DNA of 44,264 nucleotides, taken from NCBI GenBank assembly GCA_009773335.1, contig WRPF01000060.1, positions 1 to 44,264 on the forward strand, given 5' to 3'. Positions within the stretch are counted from its first letter, which is position 1, and the number at the start of each line of letters is the position of its first letter. The DNA is from Caulobacteraceae bacterium (GTDB lineage Bacteria; Pseudomonadota; Alphaproteobacteria; Caulobacterales; Aquidulcibacteraceae). The notes under the pieces were generated by a model. The model saw only the letters and a program-made list of their open reading frames with translations, was not told the DNA's origin and did no database searches. Positions 36,663-44,264 of the stretch are shown here, one piece after another. Made by a program: the position numbers and the translations under genes.

Positions 36663-37934
36663 TCAACCCGCCCCCTTCCCCTCGATGGGTGGGGGCGCAA
36701 TGCCGTCGGGCGCGTCCTCCCCGCCATAGGCGAGATCGGCGGCGGCGACGCTGGTGGCGGTGGCGGGCGCCATGGAGTCCTTGCGCGTGGTTTCGGCCTG
36801 CGTCCGTTCCGTGCGCCGGTAGAGCATGAAGGCGACGAGCGCCGCGCCCGAAAGGCCCGCGAACCAGAACATCGCATTGCGCCCCGCCGCCTCCACCGCG
36901 AGACCGAGCAGCAACGGTCCCGCGATCGAGCCGGCCGCCCAGACGAACAGCAATCCGGACGCGGCCTGTGCGATGCGCCCCGGTTCCGCACGATCGGCCA
37001 TGTGCGCGACGGCGAGGCCGTAGAACGAGAGAGCGCCCGCACCCCACAGCGCAAAGAGCGCAGCGGCTGCGGCAAAGCCGAGCCGCGGTCCGAACAACGC
37101 CAGCGCAAAGGCCGCGAGCGCCGCCATGCCGGAAAGTCCTGCAATCACGAGCCGCCGGTCGACGCGGTCGGAGAGTTTCCCCGCCGGCCATTGCAGGATC
37201 AGCGATCCCGCGAACGCCGCCGCCTGGAATGTCGTCGCCTGCGCAACGCCGAAATGCTCCACCGCATAAAGCGGCGCGAGCGTCATCACGCCGGCATTCA
37301 CGAAGCCCGCGAAGAACGACGCCGTCACCGCCGCCGGCGCCACATTGAACTGCTCGCGCAACGCCAGCGGTTGCGCCGACGGCGGCGCGGGCTGGGCCTT
37401 CGAGGTGAGGCTGATCGGCACGATCGCCAGCGCCTGCAGCGCGCCAGCGATCATCAACGGCCCCGCCGCGCCCGGAATGGCGCCGAACGCCAGAAACGGT
37501 CCGAGCGTGAGCGCAGCTTTTGTCAGCACCTGATAGACGCCCATCACCCCGCCCCGCTCCTCGCGGGCGACGGAAATGCTCATCCAGCTGTCGACGGAGA
37601 TGAACACGAACGCGACGGAGAACCCCATGATCCCGCGCAGCACGCCCCACGAGATCGCATCGTTGGCGCCCGCGAGGCACAGCGTTGACGCCGTCACGAT
37701 CGCCGCCGCCGCCGAAAACACGCGGATGTGGCCGACACGCGCCAGCATCATCGGCCCGTACCAGGCGCCGGCCATGAAGCCCGCCGAATACATCGCGCCG
37801 ACGAAGCCGATGGCCGCGCCCTGAAGGCGGTCCGCGCTCATCGCCAGCGGCAGGTAGACGCCCATCAGCCCCTGCGCGAGCTGCAGGATGGTGATCGCCG
37901 CCACCAGCGACGCGATGTTGCGCAGGGATGTCAT
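36663..37934 (-). CDS. MFS transporter (YcaD-like), repeat-derived C-terminal tail
   Basis: 423 residues with 12 predicted helices in two halves. The N-half has 'LAQGLMGVYLPLAMSADRLQ' and 'RGIMGFSVAFVFISVDSWMS'; the C-half has 'WPAGKLSDRVDRRLVIAGLS', which holds the conserved loop GxLSDRxDRR. The pattern is that of the YcaD-type subgroup of small-solute exporters; substrate unknown. The last about 45 residues are hydrophilic, and the very end (PPPIEGKGAG) looks like translated palindromic repeat rather than native sequence. The start MTSLRNIASL at 37934 is the first good ATG. Confidence 0.9.
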   Translation of the reverse strand: MTSLRNIASLVAAITILQLAQGLMGVYLPLAMSADRLQGAAIGFVGAMYSAGFMAGAWYGPMMLARVGHIRVFSAAAAIVTASTLCLAGANDAISWGVLRGIMGFSVAFVFISVDSWMSISVAREERGGVMGVYQVLTKAALTLGPFLAFGAIPGAAGPLMIAGALQALAIVPISLTSKAQPAPPSAQPLALREQFNVAPAAVTASFFAGFVNAGVMTLAPLYAVEHFGVAQATTFQAAAFAGSLILQWPAGKLSDRVDRRLVIAGLSGMAALAAFALALFGPRLGFAAAAALFALWGAGALSFYGLAVAHMADRAEPGRIAQAASGLLFVWAAGSIAGPLLLGLAVEAAGRNAMFWFAGLSGAALVAFMLYRRTERTQAETTRKDSMAPATATSVAAADLAYGGEDAPDGIAPPPIEGKGAG

Positions 37935-38000
37935 CGTGCCCGGTCCTACCCGCGACTCACGCCGGGAGATAGCTTGAGAATGCTGCGCATGTCCGCCGTG

Positions 38001-38128
38001 CTTCCCCGCGAGGGGAAGCTGTCAGCACGCATGTGCTGACTGATGGGGCGGCGGCTCATTGTCGACGGTTAGCTTACCGCCCCATCCGTCATTCGCTTCG
38101 CGAATGCCACCTTCCCCTCACGGGGAAG
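38001..38128. repeat. 128-bp inverted-pair palindromic element
   Basis: The left half is outer hairpin CTTCCCC-GCGA-GGGGAAG (38001-38018), inner hairpin GTCAGCAC...GTGCTGAC (38021-38040), then TGATGGGGCGG. The right half mirrors it: CCGCCCCATC, inner hairpin CATTCGC-TTC-GCGAATG (38090-38106), outer hairpin CTTCCCC-TCAC-GGGGAAG (38111-38128). It fills most of the 233-bp gap between the MFS and glutathione-transferase genes. Confidence 0.85.
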
Positions 38129-38167
38129 GACGGTGGTCGCACTATGGGGGCTTTTTTCGTTAGAGCT

Positions 38168-38782
38168 TCATACCGCCGTCACGCTCGGGCGCGCGGCCAT
38201 GCGGGCGTACCACGCGGCGAGGTTCCTGTTGGCCGGATCAAGCGGCTGGCCCACCTGCGCACCGAACTCGAGGAAGGCGAACAGCAGCAGGTCGGCGAGC
38301 GATATCTTCGGCCCGGCGATGAAATCGCGGCCCGCGATCAGGCCGTCGAGCCAGGTCAGCCGGCCACGCGCGATCTGCTTGAGGTCATCCGCAGCGGCGG
38401 GAATGCAGTGCACGCGATCCTTGAACAGCGGCAGGCCTTCAGCGAAGCGGAAGCCGTTGGTCATCGGTTCGCAGACGTTGAGATCGACGCGGCGTGTCCA
38501 CATGCGCACATTGGCGCGCTCTTCCGGTGTCGCGCCGATCAGCGCGGGCGTCGGATGCTTCTCTTCGAGATACTCGCAGATCGCGGTGATCTCGGCGAGC
38601 ATCGACCCGTCATCGAGTTCGAGCGTCGGCAGCTGGCCTGCGGGATTGCGCGCGGTGTGCGCGGGGCCGCGATTTTCGTTGGCCACGAGGTCCACGACGA
38701 CGAGCGGCAGGGTGATCCCCTTCTCCGCCATGAACAGGCGCACCACGCGCGGATTGGGGCCCAGACCTGTGTAGAGTTTCAT
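38168..38782 (-). CDS. Glutathione S-transferase family protein
   Basis: 204 residues. The thioredoxin-like N-terminal domain has 'MKLYTGLGPNPRVVRLFMAE', 'NPAGQLPTLELDDGSMLAEI' (the cis-proline and glutathione contact region, then ExxAICEYLE). The all-helical C-terminal domain contains 'FIAGPKISLADLLLFAFLEF', with the conserved SLAD motif. It is cytosolic and probably conjugates glutathione to electrophiles. The catalytic Ser/Tyr/Cys position is not certain (TGLGPN). It may be transcribed with the chemoreceptor upstream. Confidence 0.92.
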   Translation of the reverse strand: MKLYTGLGPNPRVVRLFMAEKGITLPLVVVDLVANENRGPAHTARNPAGQLPTLELDDGSMLAEITAICEYLEEKHPTPALIGATPEERANVRMWTRRVDLNVCEPMTNGFRFAEGLPLFKDRVHCIPAAADDLKQIARGRLTWLDGLIAGRDFIAGPKISLADLLLFAFLEFGAQVGQPLDPANRNLAAWYARMAARPSVTAV

Positions 38783-38856
38783 CGCGCGTTCCTCTGTTCT
38801 GCACCGGCGTCAGCCAATACGGGAACGTGCAGCGCGCGCAACCCCGGGCGTGGCGT

Positions 38857-40764
38857 TCAGCCCGCCCTGCGCAACGAAACCGCGGCGTCCGGGGACGTTG
38901 CACCGACCTTGAACTGCCGCACCATCGCCGCCAGCGTGCCGGCCTCTCCCGCAAGGGAATGGCTGGCGGCAGTCGATTCCTCGACCATCGCGGCGTTCTG
39001 CTGGGTGATCTGGTCCATCTCGTTCACCGCGCTGCTGACTTCCGAGACGGCGCGGGACTCCTCGTCGGCGGACGACGCAACGGTGGTCACGAGACTGCCG
39101 ATCTCCCTGACCCGCCCGGCGATCCGGTCCAGCGCGTCCGCGGTGCGTCCGACAAGCTTCACTCCGGTTCCCACGTCGGCGGTGCTGGTGTTGATCAGGT
39201 TCTTGATGTCCTTGGCGGCTTCGGACGACCGCTGCGCAAGCGCGCGCACCTCGGTCGCCACGACGGCGAAGCCGCGCCCGGCGTCGCCGGCCCGTGCCGC
39301 TTCCACGCCAGCGTTGAGCGCCAGCAGGTTCGTCTGGAACGCAATCTCGTCAATCACGCCGAGAATGCGCGCGATCTCGAGCGAGGACTTCTCGATCTTC
39401 GCCATTGCATCGATCGTTTCCTTGAGAACCACGCCGCTCTCGGCCGCCTCTTCGCCGGCGGTGGTCGCGACCGTGCGCATCTTCCTTGCGTTCTCGGCGT
39501 TGGCTTTCACGGTCGCCGATATCTGCTCGAGCGCGGCGGCGGCCTGTTCGAGTCCGGCCGCCTGCTGCTCGGTGCGGCGGGAGAGATCGTCGGCGGCGGA
39601 TGTGATCTCGCTGGCCGTGCCGTGCATGCCGTCCGTCGCGGTGAGGATTGACGCCATCGTCTGTTCGAGACGTTCGGCGGTATGGTTGAAGTCCATCCGG
39701 ATGGACTTGAAGTGCGGCGGGAAGTGATCCGTCATCCGGTGGCGCAGATCGCCCTCGAAAAGCCTGTTGAGCCCTTCCTTGACCTGCGTGACCACAAAGG
39801 AGAGCTCATCCGCTGCAGCGATCCTGGCCGCTTCGGCCTGCGCACGCTCCGCTTCGGCGGCGGTGCGCTCTGCGGCGGCCAGCGATTCGAGGCGCTCCTT
39901 CTCGTTCGCAGCATCGCGGAATTTCACCAGCGCGCGGGCGAGATCGCCGATTTCATCGTTGCGGTCGGCGCCGTCGAGACGCGCAGACCTGTCGCCCTGC
40001 GCAAGCGCGTTCAGCGCGCCGATGGATTGCGCCAGCGGTGAGAGAAGTCTTCGCTGCGTCATGACGACAATGACAAGCCCGAGCGCGGCGATGGCGAAGG
40101 CTGTCGCCAGCTGGATGATGACGTTGTGCTGTTGCTTTGAAAGGTAGGCCCCTTCCGTCACGTCGTCACGGGCTTCCGACGCCTGCGAGTAGGCATCGAA
40201 CGCCTTGTCGAGCGCCTGCATGCTTTCATCCAGATGTTCGGCGGATGCATCGAACTGGCCCATCAACCTGTTGCCGGAGGCGGGGCCGCCAGCGACATAG
40301 AGCCGGGCCATCCGCTGACCGGTTTCATAGTAGGCGGGAAAGGCCGCGCTCGCATTGTGCAAGGCCGCGACCAGTTCCTTTGCGTCGCGACGCTGTGCGA
40401 CGCCCTCGAACGCCTGGACATCCTTCCGGAACTGCTCTGCGTGTTCCGCGGCTGCCGAAAAGCCGTCGTCGAGGCCATCCATGGCGCGCGTGGCGGAGAC
40501 ATCGCTCAGATACTGCTGCACCTGCACCACCTGGTACCGGAGATCGGCGCGCAGGGCGATGAGGCGGCTGAAGTCTTCGGCCTCGACCTTGTCCCGTTCG
40601 TTCTCCACAGAACGATCGTGCATCAGGTCGAACATGCCGACGGCGGACCAGCCCGCCCCGGCCACGCTTATGCCCATCAGCAGGAAGATTGCGTTGCGCG
40701 TGAACTTCGCGATCGGGCCGGACGCTTCGGTCTTTTCGCCAAATCTGATCGGTAACACTCGCAC
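38857..40764 (-). CDS. Methyl-accepting chemotaxis protein
   Basis: About 635 residues. TM1 is near residues 20-40 ([20 protein letters not shown]); a periplasmic helical sensor domain follows to about 205; TM2 is around 210-230 ([20 protein letters not shown]); then a HAMP domain ([20 protein letters not shown]), a coiled coil, and the signalling domain with the hairpin tip '[20 protein letters not shown]' and '[20 protein letters not shown]'. There is no C-terminal CheB/CheR-binding pentapeptide. Start codons are all GTG: 40764 has GGAGG four bases upstream, while 40779 would place that site inside the gene and 40758 is also possible. The cell is therefore motile or has related signalling. 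Confidence 0.93.
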   Translation of the reverse strand: MRVLPIRFGEKTEASGPIAKFTRNAIFLLMGISVAGAGWSAVGMFDLMHDRSVENERDKVEAEDFSRLIALRADLRYQVVQVQQYLSDVSATRAMDGLDDGFSAAAEHAEQFRKDVQAFEGVAQRRDAKELVAALHNASAAFPAYYETGQRMARLYVAGGPASGNRLMGQFDASAEHLDESMQALDKAFDAYSQASEARDDVTEGAYLSKQQHNVIIQLATAFAIAALGLVIVVMTQRRLLSPLAQSIGALNALAQGDRSARLDGADRNDEIGDLARALVKFRDAANEKERLESLAAAERTAAEAERAQAEAARIAAADELSFVVTQVKEGLNRLFEGDLRHRMTDHFPPHFKSIRMDFNHTAERLEQTMASILTATDGMHGTASEITSAADDLSRRTEQQAAGLEQAAAALEQISATVKANAENARKMRTVATTAGEEAAESGVVLKETIDAMAKIEKSSLEIARILGVIDEIAFQTNLLALNAGVEAARAGDAGRGFAVVATEVRALAQRSSEAAKDIKNLINTSTADVGTGVKLVGRTADALDRIAGRVREIGSLVTTVASSADEESRAVSEVSSAVNEMDQITQQNAAMVEESTAASHSLAGEAGTLAAMVRQFKVGATSPDAAVSLRRAG

Positions 40765-40947
40765 AACCCCTCCCTGCACGGGCGCGCCGCCGCTCGGTGC
40801 GGATGCGCCACGGATTCAAGGCGCGTCACGGGACGGAAACTGGGTCGAATGGGTAAAGATTTCATGCCCGGACCGGGCGTCCGCCGGCCGGTAGCGACCC
40901 ATTCTGGAACATTCCAGGGTGATAGGCGTGTTTCCGCCGTCCCGGCG

Positions 40948-41493
40948 TCAGCTGAAGAACACGTCCCACATCAGACGGCCCGGGAGGAACGTGAGCAACC
41001 CGGCTATGACGAGCCCGCCGGTGAACAGCCCCGTCATCATCCGGCGGTGCATCTCCACCTTGCGGCTGCGGATCGCGAAAATCGCCATCGGCAGGGCGAT
41101 GATCGTCCACCCGGACAGGAGATGAATGAGGCTCATCCGGTCGCCGTTGAGGCCCGAGAGGAAGAGTGAACTGACCGCCGCCGAAGCCATCGCGATGACC
41201 CAGCCCCAGCCGAGCGTCTTGTGCAGGCCCCGCCCCTTGGGACGCGAAAGGATCACGATGCCGATCGCTAGCGCGGTCACAGCGGAGAATATGTGGGTGA
41301 GAAGCACAGGCGACTGCCGCGCGATCAGGTGCAGGTCCGGCGCCTTCAGGTGGAAACTCGCGTGCGACAGCGCCCCGCCGAGATTTCCCGGGCTCAACGC
41401 GATCATCGCGACGCCGCCGACGGCGACCGCCAAGGCGCCTGCGATGCGCAGGGCAAGCTGCGGACGGGCGGACTTGTCGGCGAGGGTGTTCAT
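40948..41493 (-). CDS. DUF2306 family membrane protein
   Basis: 181 residues with about five hydrophobic helices. The patterns 'GLHKTLGWGWVIAMASAAVS', 'MSLIHLLSGWTIIALPMAIF' and 'VEMHRRMMTGLFTGGLVIAG' carry the conserved His residues of DUF2306, a family resembling membrane cytochrome-type proteins. The start at 41493 (MNTLADKSAR) follows GGAGATG at good spacing. It is divergent from a LytTR regulator gene, only 78 bp apart; such a pair is probably regulator plus target. Confidence 0.85.
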   Translation of the reverse strand: MNTLADKSARPQLALRIAGALAVAVGGVAMIALSPGNLGGALSHASFHLKAPDLHLIARQSPVLLTHIFSAVTALAIGIVILSRPKGRGLHKTLGWGWVIAMASAAVSSLFLSGLNGDRMSLIHLLSGWTIIALPMAIFAIRSRKVEMHRRMMTGLFTGGLVIAGLLTFLPGRLMWDVFFS

Positions 41494-41571
41494 CAGGCAT
41501 CTCCATCGGCGGCGGCATTGATCGACGCGCCGCATCTCCCTGCCAGCCGTCCCGGATGAACGCCCGCCCGC

Positions 41572-42381
41572 ATGCGCGAACCGACAGAAAAATCCCGTAA
41601 GCCGCATGGGTTTGCCGCTGACGCTTCGCGAACTGTCGCGGCGCTGGCGCAAGCGCACGGGCGCACCGCGACGATCGCCATCGGCGCAGGCGTGTTCATG
41701 GCAGTCGTCGGCGCGTTCGGTTTCGCCGGCGCGCCCCTGTGGCTCCGGCTCGCCTACTGGATCGGCGTCCTGCTCGCGGGCTCGGTCGTGGGAGCGGTCG
41801 TCAGCAAGCCGATCTCGCAGCGGCCGAAGATCGGGGAAAAGCCGTTCCGCCTGTGGGCGCTGATCACGCTGCTCATCTCTGCGCCGATGACACTCATCGT
41901 CTGGAGCGCGACGACGTTTGCCTTCCGTCGGCCGTTCGTGATCGGCGAGGGTCCGTATTTTTTCGGCGCGGTGATGATCGTCTCGGCCGCGATGACGGCT
42001 ATCAACATGGCTGCGAACCGGCCCGGTCCCGCAACCCATGCGCCATCGCCCGGCGCGCCCGCGTCGAAGATCCGCTTCCTGGAGCGTCTGCCGCCGAAGC
42101 TGATGGGCGCTGCGATCCACGCCGTCGAGGCGGAGGATCACTACCTCCGGCTGCACACCTCGAAGGGCTCCGACCTCATCCTCATGCGCCTGGCCGACGC
42201 CATCGTGGAGCTCGAGGGCCTCGAAGGCGCGCAGGTGCACCGCTCCTGGTGGGTGGCGCGCGACGCCGTGACGGAGGTGAGGCGCGACGGCGCGCGCGTG
42301 AGCCTCATCCTGCCCGGCGGCGGCGAAGCTCCGGTGAGCCGCCCGAACGTGAAGGCGCTGCGCGAAGCCGGCTGGATCTAG
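41572..42381 (+). CDS. Membrane-anchored LytTR-type transcriptional regulator
   Basis: 269 residues. Four membrane helices lie between about 33 and 148 (ATIAIGAGVFMAVVGAFGFA, LAYWIGVLLAGSVVGAVVS, LITLLISAPMTLIVWSATTF and FFGAVMIVSAAMTAINMAA). The C-terminal about 95 residues are a LytTR DNA-binding domain: 'IHAVEAEDHYLRLHTSKGSD', 'LILMRLADAIVELEG', 'GAQVHRSWWVARDAV'. Such proteins act as one-component membrane sensors. The first ATG (41572) has no strong ribosome site. Its stop shares the palindrome CTAG with the stop of the convergent paraoxonase-like gene. Confidence 0.88.
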   Translation: MREPTEKSRKPHGFAADASRTVAALAQAHGRTATIAIGAGVFMAVVGAFGFAGAPLWLRLAYWIGVLLAGSVVGAVVSKPISQRPKIGEKPFRLWALITLLISAPMTLIVWSATTFAFRRPFVIGEGPYFFGAVMIVSAAMTAINMAANRPGPATHAPSPGAPASKIRFLERLPPKLMGAAIHAVEAEDHYLRLHTSKGSDLILMRLADAIVELEGLEGAQVHRSWWVARDAVTEVRRDGARVSLILPGGGEAPVSRPNVKALREAGWI

Positions 42382-43448
42382 CGGGCGGCGTCCGTCACGC
42401 AGTCGAGGATCTTCGGCTCCATGATCGCGCCGATCAGCATCCGGTCACCGGCGCCGGCCGCGACGCTCACGCCGGAAATCTCCGCGCCGTCGTTGTAGTA
42501 GACGGTCTGCGGGACGAAGCCGCCCTTGCCGTCTTGCTTCAGCCGCATGACGTGGCTCGGAGAGAGCTTCGACGCATCGGCGAAATGCGCGAGCAGCTGG
42601 AATATCTTCGAGTGGAGGCCGAGCAGAAGGTCGCCGTCCGCCAGCACCTCGATGTTGTCGGCGAAGCCCGGCACAGCGACCGCCGCGCGGCGCGTCAGCG
42701 CGCTGGTCTGCAGGTCGCGGTCGTAGACATAGACGATGCGTTCCGAGCCGGCGGACAGATACACCGACCCGCCGTCCGCGCTCACGGCGATTCCGTTGGC
42801 GCCGCCGATGCCGGACAGCGCCTGCGTGAAATCCTCGCCGTTGAAGAACTGGACGGTCGTCTCCCGCAACCGCAGATAGTCTTCCGCCGTGCGCCGCCAG
42901 CCGCCCGGATTAGCATGGTCATTGGTCACGTAAAACGCATCGGCGCCGACGCCCACGACGTCGTTCGGCGAGACGAGCGCCGGACCGGTCACCGTCCGTC
43001 TGTGTGTCAGCGTCGACCCGACCACATCAAACACTTCGATTGCGTGCCGGGCGCCCGCGTGATTGATCGCAAACAGCGTCTTGCGGCCGTCCGCGCCGCG
43101 CCAGAGCGAAATGCCGTGCGGCGAGAACCCGGCCGGCAGCGCCGACGACGTGGCGTCGACGGGGTCGGCGTCCTGCACATTGAGATCGTAGGTCCAGATG
43201 GCGCCGCGCGCCGCGCCGCCGGCGCCATCTGCGCGCCGGTCATAGCCGGAGAGAAAGGCGAGCTTTGTGTCAGGATCAATCGTCAGATCCTCGATGCCGA
43301 CGATCCCGCCCCCGGTGACCGCGCGGCAGACGCCGGCGGACTTCGGCGCGATGGTCGTGAACACGCCCGCCGCCTGCATGAAGAAGTAGACCCAGGCGGC
43401 GCCGGCAATCAGCGCCGCGAGAACCAGCCATCCGAATATGCGGCCCAT
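42378..43448 (-). CDS. Paraoxonase/arylesterase-like beta-propeller protein
   Basis: 356 residues. An N-terminal membrane anchor (FGWLVLAALIAGAAWVYFFM) is followed by a six-bladed propeller of the PON family. The residues that ligate the catalytic calcium in PON1 are recognisable by context: 'GGGIVGIEDLTIDPD' (Glu-Asp), 'ALVSPNDVVGVGADAFYVTN' (Asn), 'GGANGIAVSADGGSVYLSA' (Asn) and 'VPGFADNIEVLADGDLL' (Asp-Asn). PON enzymes hydrolyse lactones and aryl esters; acyl-homoserine-lactone cleavage is possible but unproved. It is exported or periplasm-facing. Confidence 0.85.
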   Translation of the reverse strand: MGRIFGWLVLAALIAGAAWVYFFMQAAGVFTTIAPKSAGVCRAVTGGGIVGIEDLTIDPDTKLAFLSGYDRRADGAGGAARGAIWTYDLNVQDADPVDATSSALPAGFSPHGISLWRGADGRKTLFAINHAGARHAIEVFDVVGSTLTHRRTVTGPALVSPNDVVGVGADAFYVTNDHANPGGWRRTAEDYLRLRETTVQFFNGEDFTQALSGIGGANGIAVSADGGSVYLSAGSERIVYVYDRDLQTSALTRRAAVAVPGFADNIEVLADGDLLLGLHSKIFQLLAHFADASKLSPSHVMRLKQDGKGGFVPQTVYYNDGAEISGVSVAAGAGDRMLIGAIMEPKILDCVTDAAR

Positions 43449-43501
43449 AGAGCCCTCCTCCCAATGCGTCGGTTCACAATGCGTCGGTGTTTCGACAGAC
43501 C

Positions 43502-44264
43502 CTACCGCGCCACCGGCGCCGGCGTCTCCGCCGTCTTGCGGAAATCCCAGTCCATTTCGGCAGCAAGATACGCGAACGTCGCATAGGCGGCGACGTTCTG
43601 GTTCAGCTTCACGCGGTCGATCTTGTCCAGCGTGTCGTCCGGCGTGTGGTGGTAGTCGAAATAGTCCCAGCCGTTCTGGTCGAGATCGGCGATCGGCACG
43701 CCGCCGGCGCGCATGCCGCCGACATCGGCGCCGCCGCCCGCCGTGTTCGGTCCTGCGTTGACCGCGAGCGGCGCCATCGCCCGCTGCATGGCGCGCCCAT
43801 ACGGCAGCGCGCCTTCGCCGAACTTCGTGCTAAGGCGATAGACGACATCCGCGCCGAAATCGGATTCCGCCGCGACGATGTGCTTGTCGAGCTCCGCCGC
43901 GTGTTCGCGCGCGTAGGCCGCGCCGCCATGCACGCCGGTTTCTTCCGAACCCCACAGCACGACGCGGATCGTGCGGCGCGGACGGCGCGGGAGATCGCGG
44001 ATGAGACGCGCGGCGGCGGTGGTGATGGCCACGCCCGCGCCGTCGTCGATGGCGCCGGTGCCCTGGTCCCAGGAATCGAGGTGACCGCCGATGACGACGA
44101 TCTCGTCGGGCCGTTCACGGCCGACGATCTCGCCGATGACGTTGCCGGAGGCGACCTCCTCGCGCGTCGTCACCGTGATTTCGAGCTTCACGCGGACGGG
44201 GCCGCGCCGCAGCAGGCGCGTGATCTGGTCGGCGTCCGGCGGCGAGAGCGCGGCGGCGGGCAGC
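43502..44264 (-). CDS. M28 family zinc peptidase, N-terminus beyond the window
   Basis: The reading frame stays open to the right edge, so only the C-terminal about 254 residues are here; an ATG-like start at 44191 is internal. Zinc and catalytic motifs of M28 (carboxypeptidase Q-like) are visible: 'VVIGGHLDSWDQGTGAIDDG' (His, Asp, Asp), 'LWGSEETGVHGG' (catalytic Glu and zinc Glu), 'AAESDFGAD' (Asp) and 'YFDYHHTPDDTLD' (His). It cleaves small peptides or N-terminal/C-terminal residues, and is probably exported. The C-terminal end WDFRKTAETPAPVAR is the normal family ending. Confidence 0.9.
   Translation of the reverse strand, partial: LPAAALSPPDADQITRLLRRGPVRVKLEITVTTREEVASGNVIGEIVGRERPDEIVVIGGHLDSWDQGTGAIDDGAGVAITTAAARLIRDLPRRPRRTIRVVLWGSEETGVHGGAAYAREHAAELDKHIVAAESDFGADVVYRLSTKFGEGALPYGRAMQRAMAPLAVNAGPNTAGGGADVGGMRAGGVPIADLDQNGWDYFDYHHTPDDTLDKIDRVKLNQNVAAYATFAYLAAEMDWDFRKTAETPAPVAR

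Overview
The window is a gene-dense, high-GC chromosomal segment from an alphaproteobacterium. The evidence is the order EnvC-like factor - CtpA - YibQ-type deacetylase - RppH, the atpHAGD order, a 2-oxoglutarate dehydrogenase block (sucA-sucB-lpd) and a lysine-rich H1-like protein. A candidate CtrA box and a LytTR membrane regulator beside a DUF2306 gene fit Caulobacterales or a relative, but family-level placement is inference. I saw no tRNA, rRNA, CRISPR array, prophage or intact insertion sequence.

Layout. 1-3761: cell-envelope and RNA-decay cluster (M23/EnvC-like, ctpA, polysaccharide deacetylase, rppH), then an alpha/beta hydrolase. 4785-11503: F1 part of ATP synthase on the minus strand, with atpHAGD together but atpC about 1.6 kb away, behind an intrinsic terminator and two unrelated genes; the atpC 3' end is overrun by palindromic repeats. 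11504-16937: mostly small secreted or membrane proteins of unknown role, TerC and a creatininase-family hydrolase. 16950-20175: priA and xerC, head to head with no intergenic space. 20176-22845: an AT-rich promoter region, an H1-like/AT-hook protein, a membrane protein plus winged-helix regulator with a visible palindromic operator, and a class A beta-lactamase lipoprotein. 22994-35877: TCA-cycle genes on the minus strand (lpd, a small membrane protein, sucB, sucA, a methyltransferase, sucD and, after an interruption, sucC). Between sucD and sucC lie two lipoproteins, two VOC proteins, a ParDE-like toxin-antitoxin pair and a membrane protein. 35878-44264: a chromate-transporter remnant, a DUF2200 gene, MFS transporter, glutathione S-transferase, chemoreceptor, DUF2306/LytTR pair, paraoxonase-like protein and a truncated M28 peptidase.

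How the genes work together. The TCA genes give 2-oxoglutarate -> succinyl-CoA -> succinate with substrate-level phosphorylation, feeding respiration and the ATP synthase encoded nearby. The envelope cluster would act in septal peptidoglycan processing. Two conserved operons (atp and suc) are both split by accessory genes, and a family of about 120-130 bp inverted palindromic repeat elements is scattered between genes and has invaded gene ends (atpC, probably the MFS gene, and the leader of the beta-lactamase gene). The most unusual items are the repeat-extended, detached atpC; a VOC-domain protein with histone-H1-like lysine tails; and the self-contained operator/winged-helix/membrane-protein operon. 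None amounts to a clearly new defence or mobile system.
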